A stretch of DNA of 42,639 nucleotides from UBA6183 sp046314755 (GTDB taxonomy: Bacteria; Bacteroidota; Bacteroidia; UKL13-3), in contig JBKDBG010000048.1 of the NCBI GenBank assembly GCA_046314755.1, positions 1 through 42,639 on the forward strand, in the 5' to 3' direction. Position 1 is the first letter of the stretch; every line of letters begins with the position of its first letter. A model generated the notes under the pieces. It was not told the origin of the DNA, searched no databases, and worked only from the letters and a program-made list of their open reading frames with translations. Of the stretch, positions 17,545 through 25,144 are shown piece after piece. Made by a program: the position numbers and the translations under genes.

Positions 17545-19278
17545 TTATTTCTTTTTGATAAAAAGTAAACCATAAAAAGAGTTTACCTGCGATTTAGAAA
17601 GCGGTTGTGCCAAATAACCATTGAGGTTTTTAACCATTAAGGTAACTTGGTATTGTGTTCCTGATTTAATCACTGTAAAATGCTCTTGGCGGTAACTATT
17701 TAAACGCTGACCGGCAAGTTGTACAAATGGCATTAAGGATAGTTGTATCTCTTCTTCCTCTATCTTAACTTCAAGCATGTTATTTTCAAGTTTTAGCACA
17801 ACCTCGTTAATTCCTTTTCCTTTTACAGTTAGTGTATTTCGGTTATTAATATTTCCACACCAAAACCCATCCGAAGCAGGAACAGTAAATAATTGTTCAT
17901 TCACCTCAGCATCAAAATAAGTTCTTTGATCTTCATCTTTTAAATAAGAGCGAAGGCTAACCTCTAAGTTTTCACTTTGAAGAATGCTCGCTACCGATAC
18001 CATTTCATAACTGCTATCGGTTGGAAATGCTTTGGGGAAATAGGGCACCAATACCTTTGCCGAATAGTTATTAAACAAATAAGTTACAGCAGATGATATT
18101 TCACTTTCCTCCTCCTCACTCAATCCTTTGCTATGGTGAATTTGTAACAACTCTACCAACCTGTTTTGCTGACTTACTTTGGAAACATTGGCTGCACTTT
18201 GCGGACCATAAAGCGAAATAAATCCTACAATGGCCAGAGAAATAGGAATAATTTTGATGTGGTAATTCGGTTTAATAATACTGTAAACGGTAATTGCTGT
18301 TAACCATAAAGCCAACAACAACACATAATAACGCTCAACAGTAAAACCATATAAATTAATGCGGTATAAAATCGCCCAATATAATAAGCCAATCAGCGGA
18401 ATAATTAATCGGAAATACCATTTCCATAATTTTTTAATCCAAGTGTGATCTTCATTATTTCGAAGCGGATATACAAGTAACATGGCTAATATACCCAATA
18501 CCGAAAACACCAATATTAATATACTCACCCATCCTTTTGGCAAAGTAGCCGTGAATAGAATTTTTGTTTCGTAAGCCCATAAAATAATCAAGTAAATCAA
18601 CACCAACGGAATTAATACAAATTGCGTAAACGCTCTTAAACCTTTGGGATAAGCCAATGGCAAATTCAACTCCTCATTTCGCGGCACACCGCTGAGAAAA
18701 AACAACGTATTAAAAATGCCCAAAATAACAATGATAATTTCAGGATAAATACGCTCATCTACATCAATACCAAATAAATTATCAATTGCCAATACAGCAA
18801 AGTTCAAACCTATAATTAGAGTAACACTATATATTCCTGATGTAATGATGCGGATGAATAAATTCTTATTGAAACTCCAGAACTCATCTACTTCCTTATT
18901 TTTAATAAAGAGTACAAAAGATACCAATAAATGTAGTGATACATTCAACACAAAATAACGTATACCATCAATCTCTTTTATGGAATCACCCAAACTAAAA
19001 TAATACAGCGTTAATAAGGTAACTAAAACCAGATTACTCAGTACATTCCATACTTTACTCAAGCGGTAATAAGAGGCCCAAAGCGATAATGCCAAAGAGG
19101 AGGTAAGTCCCAATGCTGCGCATAAAATCAACTTCATTCGTACCGTTTCATCACCCATGTTTTCAATAGATAAAATCACATTAATGGTACCCAAGAATGC
19201 AAATAACATGGTAATGGGAAAACGGAGGAAGGTTTTAACGGCCGAACCGATTACATAATCAAATGAGGGGAGCTTCAT
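17545..19278 (-). CDS. DUF4153 integral membrane protein
   Basis: A 577-residue protein. Residues 1 to about 370 contain roughly ten to eleven hydrophobic helices; the opening FDYVIGSAVKTFLRFPITMLFAFLG and the later SGVPRNEELNLPLAYPKGLRAFTQFVLIPLVLIYLIILWAYE region match the DUF4153 membrane family common in Bacteroidota. The last 200 residues are soluble and beta-rich (VKGKGINEVVLKLENN, EEEIQLSLMPFVQLAG) and are less typical. The function is unknown. Start ATG 19278-19276. It is divergent from comM across 88 bases containing a 7-bp inverted repeat (19297-19318). The gene downstream on the same strand is DUF255. Confidence 0.82.
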   Translation of the reverse strand: MKLPSFDYVIGSAVKTFLRFPITMLFAFLGTINVILSIENMGDETVRMKLILCAALGLTSSLALSLWASYYRLSKVWNVLSNLVLVTLLTLYYFSLGDSIKEIDGIRYFVLNVSLHLLVSFVLFIKNKEVDEFWSFNKNLFIRIITSGIYSVTLIIGLNFAVLAIDNLFGIDVDERIYPEIIIVILGIFNTLFFLSGVPRNEELNLPLAYPKGLRAFTQFVLIPLVLIYLIILWAYETKILFTATLPKGWVSILILVFSVLGILAMLLVYPLRNNEDHTWIKKLWKWYFRLIIPLIGLLYWAILYRINLYGFTVERYYVLLLALWLTAITVYSIIKPNYHIKIIPISLAIVGFISLYGPQSAANVSKVSQQNRLVELLQIHHSKGLSEEEESEISSAVTYLFNNYSAKVLVPYFPKAFPTDSSYEMVSVASILQSENLEVSLRSYLKDEDQRTYFDAEVNEQLFTVPASDGFWCGNINNRNTLTVKGKGINEVVLKLENNMLEVKIEEEEIQLSLMPFVQLAGQRLNSYRQEHFTVIKSGTQYQVTLMVKNLNGYLAQPLSKSQVNSFYGLLFIKKK

Positions 19279-19296
19279 AAATTTTTATTGTTGAAC

Positions 19297-19318
19297 GAAA
19301 TAACAAATCAATTATTTC
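19297..19318. promoter_or_regulatory. Inverted repeat in the DUF4153/comM divergent promoter region
   Basis: Arms GAAATAA (19297-19303) and TTATTTC (19312-19318) match perfectly around an 8-base spacer between two divergent genes. It could be an operator for either; there is no regulator nearby and the DNA is AT-rich, so chance is possible. Confidence 0.25.
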
Positions 19319-19366
19319 AAAATAATACAATTAATACTTAATTCGTATGATTAAAAATTAAACCTC

Positions 19367-20911
19367 ATGCTCGTTAAAACTTACGGAAGTGCCGTTTATG
19401 GCGTAAACGCAGTAACCATTACCATTGAAGTGAATGTATCGGATAAGGGGGTAGGCTATAGTTTAGTTGGCTTACCCGACAATGCCGTTAAAGAAGGACA
19501 TCAACGCATAGAAACTGCTGTTAAAAATATTGGATTAAAAATGCCACGTTTAAGGGTGGTGATTAATATGGCTCCGGCTGATATTCGCAAAGAAGGTTCA
19601 TCGTATGATGTTCCCATTGCATTGGGATATTTAGCAGGCTCCGACCAAATGAACGGTGAAGAATTAAGTAAGTATATAATCATGGGTGAGCTTGCATTAG
19701 ATGGTACCTTAAAGCCTATAAAAGGCGCATTACCCATTGCTATTCAAGCACGCAAAGAGGGATTTGAAGGTTTGATTGTTCCGGTAGAAAATGCAAGAGA
19801 AGCCGCTATGGTGAATAACCTGAAAGTTTATGGTGCAGAAAACCTCAAACAAATTATTGACTTTTTTAACGGTGAAAATAGTTTAGAACAATATGTGGTT
19901 GATACACGTGCAGAGTTTGAACAGAATTTATCAAAAACTGATTTTGATTTTGCGGATGTGCGCGGGCAAGAAAACATTAAACGTGCTTTAGAAATCGCAG
20001 CTGCAGGCGGACATAATGTGATTTTAATAGGACCACCCGGAGCTGGTAAAACCATGTTGGCAAAACGGTTGCCGGGCATTCTTCCTCCGCTTACTTTGCA
20101 TGAAGCACTTGAAACTACAAAAATTCATTCGGTTGCCGGACGATTACAAAAAGAAAACAGCCTAATTTACCAACGTCCGTTTAGAAGTCCACACCATACC
20201 ATTAGCGATATTGCTTTGGTTGGGGGAGGAAATAATCCGCAACCCGGTGAAATTAGTTTGGCACATAACGGAGTATTGTTTTTAGATGAATTACCCGAGT
20301 TTAAACGCACCGTGCTTGAAGTGATGCGTCAACCTCTGGAAGAAAGAAGAATTACCATTTCAAGGGCAAAATTTTCCATTGAATATCCGGCAAGTTTTAT
20401 GCTCATTGCTGCAATGAATCCTTGTCCTTGCGGATACTTCAATCACCCCGAAAAAGATTGCGTGTGTGCTCCCGGAACCGTGCAAAAATACTTGAGTAAA
20501 GTATCAGGGCCATTGCTGGATAGAATTGATATTCATATTGAAGTAACACCGGTTGATTTTGACCAATTGGCTGATAAGCGAAAAGCAGAACACAGCGCAC
20601 AAATTAGAGAAAGAGTGATTCGAGCCCGAAACATTCAAACCGAAAGATTTAAAGAAAAAGAAGGCATGCACAACAATGCCATGATGAGCAGCACGATGGT
20701 AAGAGAAGTATGCAACATTAACCAAGTAGGACAAAACTTATTAAAAACGGCTATGAACCGTTTGCAATTATCGGCCAGGGCTTATGATAGAATTTTAAAA
20801 GTAGCACGTACCATTGCCGATTTAGATGCAAGTGAAGAGATTAAAATTGAACACTTGGCCGAAGCCATTCAATACAGAAGTTTAGACAGAGAAACTTGGG
20901 GTGGCAGTTAA
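19367..20911 (+). CDS. comM: YifB/ComM family AAA+ Mg-chelatase-like ATPase
   Basis: A 514-residue protein. Residues 1-170 are the Lon-protease-like N-domain (VNVSDKGVGYSLVGLPDNAVKE, VVINMAPADIRKEGSSYDVPIALG), followed by the Mg-chelatase AAA+ core: Walker A GPPGAGKTMLAKR near residue 224, Walker B LFLDELPEF near 306, a cysteine-rich MNPCPCGYFNHPEKDCVC segment and sensor/arginine finger LDRIDIHIEV. The C-terminal Mg-chelatase domain (RLQLSARAYDRILKVARTIADL) completes the family. In naturally transformable bacteria ComM is a branch-migration helicase extending recombination of imported DNA. Length is normal. The ATG at 19367 has the usual MLVKTYG opening. No other competence gene is nearby. 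Confidence 0.95.
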   Translation: MLVKTYGSAVYGVNAVTITIEVNVSDKGVGYSLVGLPDNAVKEGHQRIETAVKNIGLKMPRLRVVINMAPADIRKEGSSYDVPIALGYLAGSDQMNGEELSKYIIMGELALDGTLKPIKGALPIAIQARKEGFEGLIVPVENAREAAMVNNLKVYGAENLKQIIDFFNGENSLEQYVVDTRAEFEQNLSKTDFDFADVRGQENIKRALEIAAAGGHNVILIGPPGAGKTMLAKRLPGILPPLTLHEALETTKIHSVAGRLQKENSLIYQRPFRSPHHTISDIALVGGGNNPQPGEISLAHNGVLFLDELPEFKRTVLEVMRQPLEERRITISRAKFSIEYPASFMLIAAMNPCPCGYFNHPEKDCVCAPGTVQKYLSKVSGPLLDRIDIHIEVTPVDFDQLADKRKAEHSAQIRERVIRARNIQTERFKEKEGMHNNAMMSSTMVREVCNINQVGQNLLKTAMNRLQLSARAYDRILKVARTIADLDASEEIKIEHLAEAIQYRSLDRETWGGS

Positions 20912-20959
20912 CAAGAATTTAGATAGATGAACAACAGATAACACAAACTAGAGAAAAGC

Positions 20960-21541
20960 ATGCAGGATTTATTATTTGGCTTTTTATCAAAATACGTTTC
21001 ACTTACAGAGGAAGAGAAGAAGGCAATTATATCATTAGATATTTTTCGCACAGTGAAAAAAGGCACTATTTTGCTCAAGGAAGGTGAACATTCTAAAGAG
21101 AGTTACTTTGTTTTAAATGGCTGTATTCGCACCTACTATGAAATAGATGGAGAGGAAAAAACAACGGCATTTTATACGGAGATGGAAGGTTTAACTCCTC
21201 ATTGTGTAATCACAAAAGCAACATCAGATTATTTTGTATCTTGTGTTGAAGACTGCATTCTAATCATTTCTAATGTTGATATGGAAGTTGAAATAAACGG
21301 TAAATTTCCAAAATTTGAAACCCTCTGCCGAATATTATCTGAAGAACGCTTGGCGAAACAACAAATGGACTTTGATGCATTTAAAACCAATTCCCCGGAA
21401 GAACGATATATAAATTTATTAGAGCAGAGGCCCGACCTAATTCAACGTGTTCCACAGCATCAATTAGCAAGTTATTTAGGCATTAAACCACAATCATTAA
21501 GCAGATTAAGGGCCCGAATTTCAGGAAAAACCAACGCGTAG
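20960..21541 (+). CDS. Crp/Fnr-family transcriptional regulator
   Basis: A 193-residue regulator. Residues 15-125 are a cyclic-nucleotide-binding fold (VKKGTILLKEGEHSKESYFVLNGCIRTYYEIDGEEKTTAFYTE), without a clear cAMP-phosphate cassette (no RxS), as in many Bacteroidota relatives. The C-terminal winged helix includes PQHQLASYLGIKPQSLSRLRARI, with a PQSLSRLR recognition helix. There are no FNR-type cysteine clusters at the N-terminus, so iron-sulfur sensing is unlikely; two cysteines (SCVEDC) lie in the sensing fold. It begins 48 bases after comM and is followed by three genes of a membrane-related locus that it may control. Confidence 0.9.
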   Translation: MQDLLFGFLSKYVSLTEEEKKAIISLDIFRTVKKGTILLKEGEHSKESYFVLNGCIRTYYEIDGEEKTTAFYTEMEGLTPHCVITKATSDYFVSCVEDCILIISNVDMEVEINGKFPKFETLCRILSEERLAKQQMDFDAFKTNSPEERYINLLEQRPDLIQRVPQHQLASYLGIKPQSLSRLRARISGKTNA

Positions 21542-21623
21542 TTTCATTTCTTAACCTAAGTGAACGAAATATTAATTACAGCTCATCTTCTTTTGCATCA
21601 TCAAATAACATCAGTTAATAAAT

Positions 21624-22253
21624 ATGCAAAAGAAAATATTATGGATTGGACTTGCCGCATGGTTGGTGAGTGCTTTACAAGCAAACGCACAATATTCAAA
21701 ACAAGATAGCACATTTAAAAAGTGGTTTGTTGGCACATCATTGTTTGTAATACTGGGTAATTTCGACACAGAAAATCCACCAAATTTCGCTCAACTTGAT
21801 ATTGGTTATCGACTATCCGGAAAGGATGTGATTAGGTTTTCGCCAAAAACATGGAAGTATGCTTGGCCAAACGGGATTCATCCATTCTTAAATAAAGCAT
21901 ATAAAAAAACCGAAGAAAAATTTCCGGGTTATGTTCGTGAGTTCGGTGTAACATTCTCTTACCAACGATTTTTTTGGAAAGGCTTGTATGCACAACTTGA
22001 TGTAATGCCAACTTATCAAATTTTTGCAAATGAAAAAGGCAAGAGAATTGATAATGGTTTTCAGCTTTTCAATTCATACCGTATTGGTTATCACATAAAG
22101 CTCTTTAAAGACAAGCTTTTCTTTCAACCCTCTATATGTGTAACCCACCGTGCTTATCATACACAATTACCTGAAGGGTTCAAACAGTTAGATGACAAAT
22201 GGTCGAAATTCATTTTTCCGGAACCCGGACTTAATATCGGTTTTAATTTTTAA
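21624..22253 (+). CDS. Exported beta-rich (outer-membrane-barrel-like) hypothetical protein
   Basis: A 209-residue protein I do not recognise. The N-terminus MQKKILWIGLAAWLVSALQANA is a clear signal peptide, cleaved after residue 22. The mature part alternates hydrophobic and polar residues with many aromatics (FGVTFSYQRFFWKGLYAQLDVMP, YRIGYHIKLFKDKLFFQPSICV) and ends GLNIGFNF, with a C-terminal phenylalanine as in small outer-membrane barrels. About eight to ten strands would fit. It follows the Crp/Fnr gene by 82 bases and precedes the DUF6326 gene by 3 bases. The fold is inferred, the function unknown. Confidence 0.6.
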   Translation: MQKKILWIGLAAWLVSALQANAQYSKQDSTFKKWFVGTSLFVILGNFDTENPPNFAQLDIGYRLSGKDVIRFSPKTWKYAWPNGIHPFLNKAYKKTEEKFPGYVREFGVTFSYQRFFWKGLYAQLDVMPTYQIFANEKGKRIDNGFQLFNSYRIGYHIKLFKDKLFFQPSICVTHRAYHTQLPEGFKQLDDKWSKFIFPEPGLNIGFNF

Positions 22254-22256
22254 GTT

Positions 22257-22706
22257 ATGATTACCAAAAAAAACTTTGAAGACGTAAGCGTTCATGTAAA
22301 ACTAAAGCTCGCAGCACTTTGGGCGAGCTTTATGTTTCTATATGTTTATGTTGATTATTTTTCCTTGTATATGCCCAACAAAATTGACGATATCACTAAA
22401 GGTAAAGTATTTATATTCGACATCACACAAGCCTTTATTTTTATTACTCTTGCATTAGCCTCAATTCCAATTTTGATGGTCTTTCTTTCTGTTACTTTAC
22501 CAGCTAAAATCAATCGATTAACCAATATTATCGTGGCAATCATTCATATTCCTTATATGTTATTCAATTTGGCAGGAGAAGCTTGGATTCATATGATTTT
22601 TGCGGCTGTAATAGAGGTGATTCTTCTTTGTTTCATTATCTATTACGCATGTAAGTGGCCTTCATGTGAAAATAGTTCAACCTCTGAGAAAATTGAGAAC
22701 AAGTAA
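22257..22706 (+). CDS. DUF6326 family small membrane protein
   Basis: A 149-residue protein with four hydrophobic segments (about residues 18-38, 58-80, 85-108 and 113-133). The opening VHVKLKLAALWASFMFLYVYVDYFSLYMP, an aromatic-rich first helix followed by a short periplasmic loop and GKVFIFDITQAFIFI, matches the DUF6326 family, which has no assigned function. Start ATG 22257 lies 3 bases after the OM-type gene and the stop is 16 bases before the split membrane gene, so all are likely co-transcribed. Confidence 0.7.
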   Translation: MITKKNFEDVSVHVKLKLAALWASFMFLYVYVDYFSLYMPNKIDDITKGKVFIFDITQAFIFITLALASIPILMVFLSVTLPAKINRLTNIIVAIIHIPYMLFNLAGEAWIHMIFAAVIEVILLCFIIYYACKWPSCENSSTSEKIENK

Positions 22707-22722
22707 TTTCGCAAGATTATAA

Positions 22723-23361
22723 ATGGTATTAGATTCTTCAAAAAGAAGCGTTAAAAAGCGACATCAACTATCAGGAATCATCATTAGCATTTATGTTGGT
22801 TTACATTTGGTTAATCATTGTTATAGTGTTTTAGGGGCAGAAAAACATATTGAACTTATGTCGATATTCCGAATCCTTTACCGCAATATTTTTATAGAAA
22901 CGCTTCTACTCATCGCAGTAGCAAATCAAATTTATTCGGGATTAAAACTATTCATCGCTAATAGAAAATTTGCACATACATTTTTTGAAAAGCTGCCTAT
23001 TTATTCAGGCCTTTATTTGGCCGTTTTTTTTGTAATCCATATAAGTGCCGTTTTGGTTGGTAGACTATGATTGAACCTTGATACCAATTTCTACTTTGGT
23101 GTTGCAGGACTCAATCATTTTCCAACGAATTTGTTCTTCATCCCTTACTATTCTTTAGCAATAATTTCATTTTTCGGACATATCGCTGCAATTCACTATA
23201 AAAAAATGAAACGAAACATTTACGGCATCACACCAATCATACAAGCTAAACTAATTCTATATTTTGGATGTGGATTAACCATACTGATTTTTTTTGGGCT
23301 AACCAACCAATTTAGAGGAGTTCAAATTCCTCAAACATATCATATACTGATTGGCCAATAA
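22723..23361 (+). pseudogene. Four-to-six-helix membrane protein interrupted by an in-frame TGA
   Basis: One reading frame of 213 codons is broken by a single TGA at 23068-23070. The first half (115 residues, ATG 22723) ends FFVIHISAVLVGRL-stop; the second half continues in the same frame without loss: LNLDTNFYFGVAGLNHFPTNLFFIPYYSLAIISFFGHIAAIHYKKM and a further helix to TAA 23359-23361. The only start for the second half is a TTG directly after the stop, in mid-protein. Both halves are helical and rich in histidine (GLHLVNH, HIELM, FVIHIS, FFGHIAAIH), reminiscent of heme-b membrane anchors of the succinate dehydrogenase C type, but that is weak inference. Explanations are a recent nonsense mutation, a sequencing error or readthrough. 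Confidence 0.75.
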
Positions 23362-23404
23362 AAATAGATGCGCCCTTTTTATAAGCGGTCGAAATCAACC
23401 ATTT

Positions 23405-23773
23405 TTACAACCCTAACTCCTTCATAGGATCCCAAAAATATTTGTTAAAGTGGATGATTTGATCATCCTTCACTTCAACACCTTCCATTTCTAATAACTC
23501 TTGCATGCGGGTAGGCGTGGCAAAATGATGTTTACCTGTAAGTAATCCAACCCTATTCACCACTCGGTGCGCTGGCACATCAGGTAAGCCATGTGCGGCA
23601 TTCATGGCATAACCAACCAATCTACTACTTTTGGCCGTGCCCAAATATTTTGCAATAGCTCCATAGGATGTAACCCTTCCTTTCGGAACCAGTTTTACAA
23701 CCTCATAAACATCATTAAAAAAAGTTGAATGCATGTGTGATAATGGCGCTAAATTAAATTTCAATACTGACAT
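23405..23773 (-). CDS. Alkyltransferase-like (ATL) protein of the MGMT family
   Basis: A 122-residue protein with the methyltransferase DNA-binding fold: FFNDVYEVVKLVPKGRVTSYGAIAKYLG and SSRLVGYAMNAA. The alkyl-acceptor motif PCHRV of MGMT/Ogt reads PAHRV here (Ala at residue 68), so it cannot remove alkyl groups in suicide fashion. It belongs with the ATL proteins, which bind O6-alkylguanine and flag it for nucleotide excision repair. Only the C-terminal DNA-binding half of a full Ogt is present, as expected for ATLs. Start ATG 23773; a second ATG at 23734 would give a shorter N-terminus. It is divergent from the TrpF-like gene across 42 bases. Confidence 0.88.
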   Translation of the reverse strand: MSVLKFNLAPLSHMHSTFFNDVYEVVKLVPKGRVTSYGAIAKYLGTAKSSRLVGYAMNAAHGLPDVPAHRVVNRVGLLTGKHHFATPTRMQELLEMEGVEVKDDQIIHFNKYFWDPMKELGL

Positions 23774-23805
23774 TTAACAGTTAAACTTTAGTGGTTTTTG
23801 AATTA

Positions 23806-23817
23806 ATATTGCAATAT
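23806..23817. repeat. 12-bp perfect palindrome over the start of the TrpF-like gene
   Basis: ATATTGCAATAT is self-complementary and its last two bases are the first two of the ATG at 23816-23818. It also contains a near-match to the -7 box (TAATATTG at 23803-23810 is one base off TAnnTTTG). A regulator could bind here, but chance is not excluded. Confidence 0.25.
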
Positions 23818-24433
23818 GCCTTTTAAAACAAAAATTAAATTAAGCCGCGTAAACAACTTAAGTGATGCACGTTTTGCAGCCGCAGTAGGAATAGATTATA
23901 TCGGATTTTGTTTTGAACCTACACACTCAGCCTATATCGCACCCATTAAAGCCAAAGAAATTATGGATTGGCTCACCGGCAGTAATTTGGTTGCAGAATT
24001 TAGCACACAAGAATTAGCCGTGATTAAAGACATTAGTGAGTTGTTAAATGTTGATGCCGTAGAAATTGAAAATGATATCCTGCCTGATGAACTGCCAGCC
24101 ATTGGAAGAGCTATCATTAAAAAAATTGATGTGAACCAACATACCCAAGAGGAAATAGAAAAAATTATTCAAGCTTATCAACCCTATTGCGATGCGTTCC
24201 ATTTTTATGCTTCATCAACACCTGAAAAATATGATTGCGAAGGTTTGGTAAATTTATGCAAACAAGTGAGGGTAATTTGGGGACTGGCATTTGATGAACA
24301 TAATGTGATAAACATTATTGAATCATTTGAACCATACGCCATTCACATTGAAGGAGGCGATGAGGAAAGAGCAGGCGTGCGAGATTTTGAGGCAATGAAC
24401 AACTTACTTGAGGTGCTTACCATTGAAGAATAA
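23816..24433 (+). CDS. TrpF-like (phosphoribosylanthranilate isomerase-like) TIM-barrel protein
   Basis: A 205-residue protein with TrpF architecture: KIKLSRVNNLSDARFAAAVGIDYIGFCFEP aligns with the N-terminal strand and helix of TrpF, and VRDFEAMNNLLEVL with the C-terminal helix. The catalytic cysteine of TrpF (motif KICG) corresponds to Ser10 in KLSR, so the normal Amadori-isomerase mechanism is doubtful. No other trp biosynthesis gene is adjacent; the next gene is MgtC/SapB, 15 bases on. It may be a degenerate paralogue with another role, or a Bacteroidota variant. It starts at ATG 23816 in a short, 42-base divergent region. Confidence 0.6.
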   Translation: MPFKTKIKLSRVNNLSDARFAAAVGIDYIGFCFEPTHSAYIAPIKAKEIMDWLTGSNLVAEFSTQELAVIKDISELLNVDAVEIENDILPDELPAIGRAIIKKIDVNQHTQEEIEKIIQAYQPYCDAFHFYASSTPEKYDCEGLVNLCKQVRVIWGLAFDEHNVINIIESFEPYAIHIEGGDEERAGVRDFEAMNNLLEVLTIEE

Positions 24434-24448
24434 AATTAATTGAACTAA

Positions 24449-25144
24449 ATGAACATTGGAGAGTTTGAACACCGGTTATTCCTGGCCTTTGTGCTGGGAA
24501 CCTTAATTGGACTTGAGCGCCAATGGCGACATAAAATTGCAGGTGTTAAAACCAATGCCTTGGTGGCCGGAGGTGCAGCGCTTTTCATATTAGTGTCTGA
24601 AAAAATTACGGGTGATACTTCATCCGCATCGCGTATTGCAGCCAACATTGTAACCGGAATTGGTTTTTTGGGTGCAGGCATTATGATGCGAAACGGCACC
24701 AACATCACCGGCATAAATACCGCAGCTACCATTTGGTGTTCGGCTGCCATAGGCTCATTGGCCGGTTTAGGTTATTGGTATGAAAGTTTGGTAGGAACAG
24801 CCTTTGTTGTTTTGGGTAATATTGTGCTTAGGCCTTTAGGAGAAAAAATAGATCATCGTATTTCCAACATAAAAGCATCGGGAAATATGTATGTTTTAGA
24901 AATTGCCTTGCTAAACGAAGAAGATATTAACAGTATGAGAACCCTGTTAAGCGAGGAAATTGAAGCCTGCCCAACTTTACACATCAGCCATTTAAAAGTT
25001 GCATACAGTGGAGTGATTGTGGCTGAAATTAATTCGTTGGATAAACGCAAATCAGATATTCAACAAATTATTCAAACGCTGGAAAACAGCCACAAATTAA
25101 AGCATTATGTTTTGCATGAAAAGCATTTAAATGACGCGAACTAA
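24449..25144 (+). CDS. MgtC/SapB family membrane protein
   Basis: A 231-residue protein. The MgtC N-domain is clear: FEHRLFLAFVLGTLIGLERQWRHKIAGVKTNALVAGGAALFILVS, then RIAANIVTGIGFLGAGIMMRNG and GINTAATIWCSAAIGSLAG, four to five helices. The C-terminal 85 residues form a cytosolic ACT-like domain (MYVLEIALLNEEDINSMRTLL). MgtC proteins help survival at low magnesium and inhibit F-ATPase in some pathogens; in free-living Bacteroidota the role is uncertain. The ATG at 24449 lies 15 bases after the TrpF-like stop. The stop TAA overlaps the convergent PLP-enzyme gene by 4 bases (25141-25144). Confidence 0.9.
   Translation: MNIGEFEHRLFLAFVLGTLIGLERQWRHKIAGVKTNALVAGGAALFILVSEKITGDTSSASRIAANIVTGIGFLGAGIMMRNGTNITGINTAATIWCSAAIGSLAGLGYWYESLVGTAFVVLGNIVLRPLGEKIDHRISNIKASGNMYVLEIALLNEEDINSMRTLLSEEIEACPTLHISHLKVAYSGVIVAEINSLDKRKSDIQQIIQTLENSHKLKHYVLHEKHLNDAN

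Noticed and set aside
19337..19350. Shared AATTCGTAT upstream of comM and kmo as a common regulatory site
   Set aside because: The spacing to the start codons differs, only two copies were seen, and one fits a variant -7 box, so a shared regulator is not supported.
23068..23070. UGA recoded as tryptophan throughout the genome
   Set aside because: Other genes in the window end in TGA (OsmC at 2004-2006, aminotransferase at 6358-6360), so the standard stop meaning holds.
23071..23361. A separate gene starting at TTG 23071
   Set aside because: It continues the upstream frame directly after a TGA, with no promoter or ribosome site and a start in mid-protein; a broken gene is simpler.
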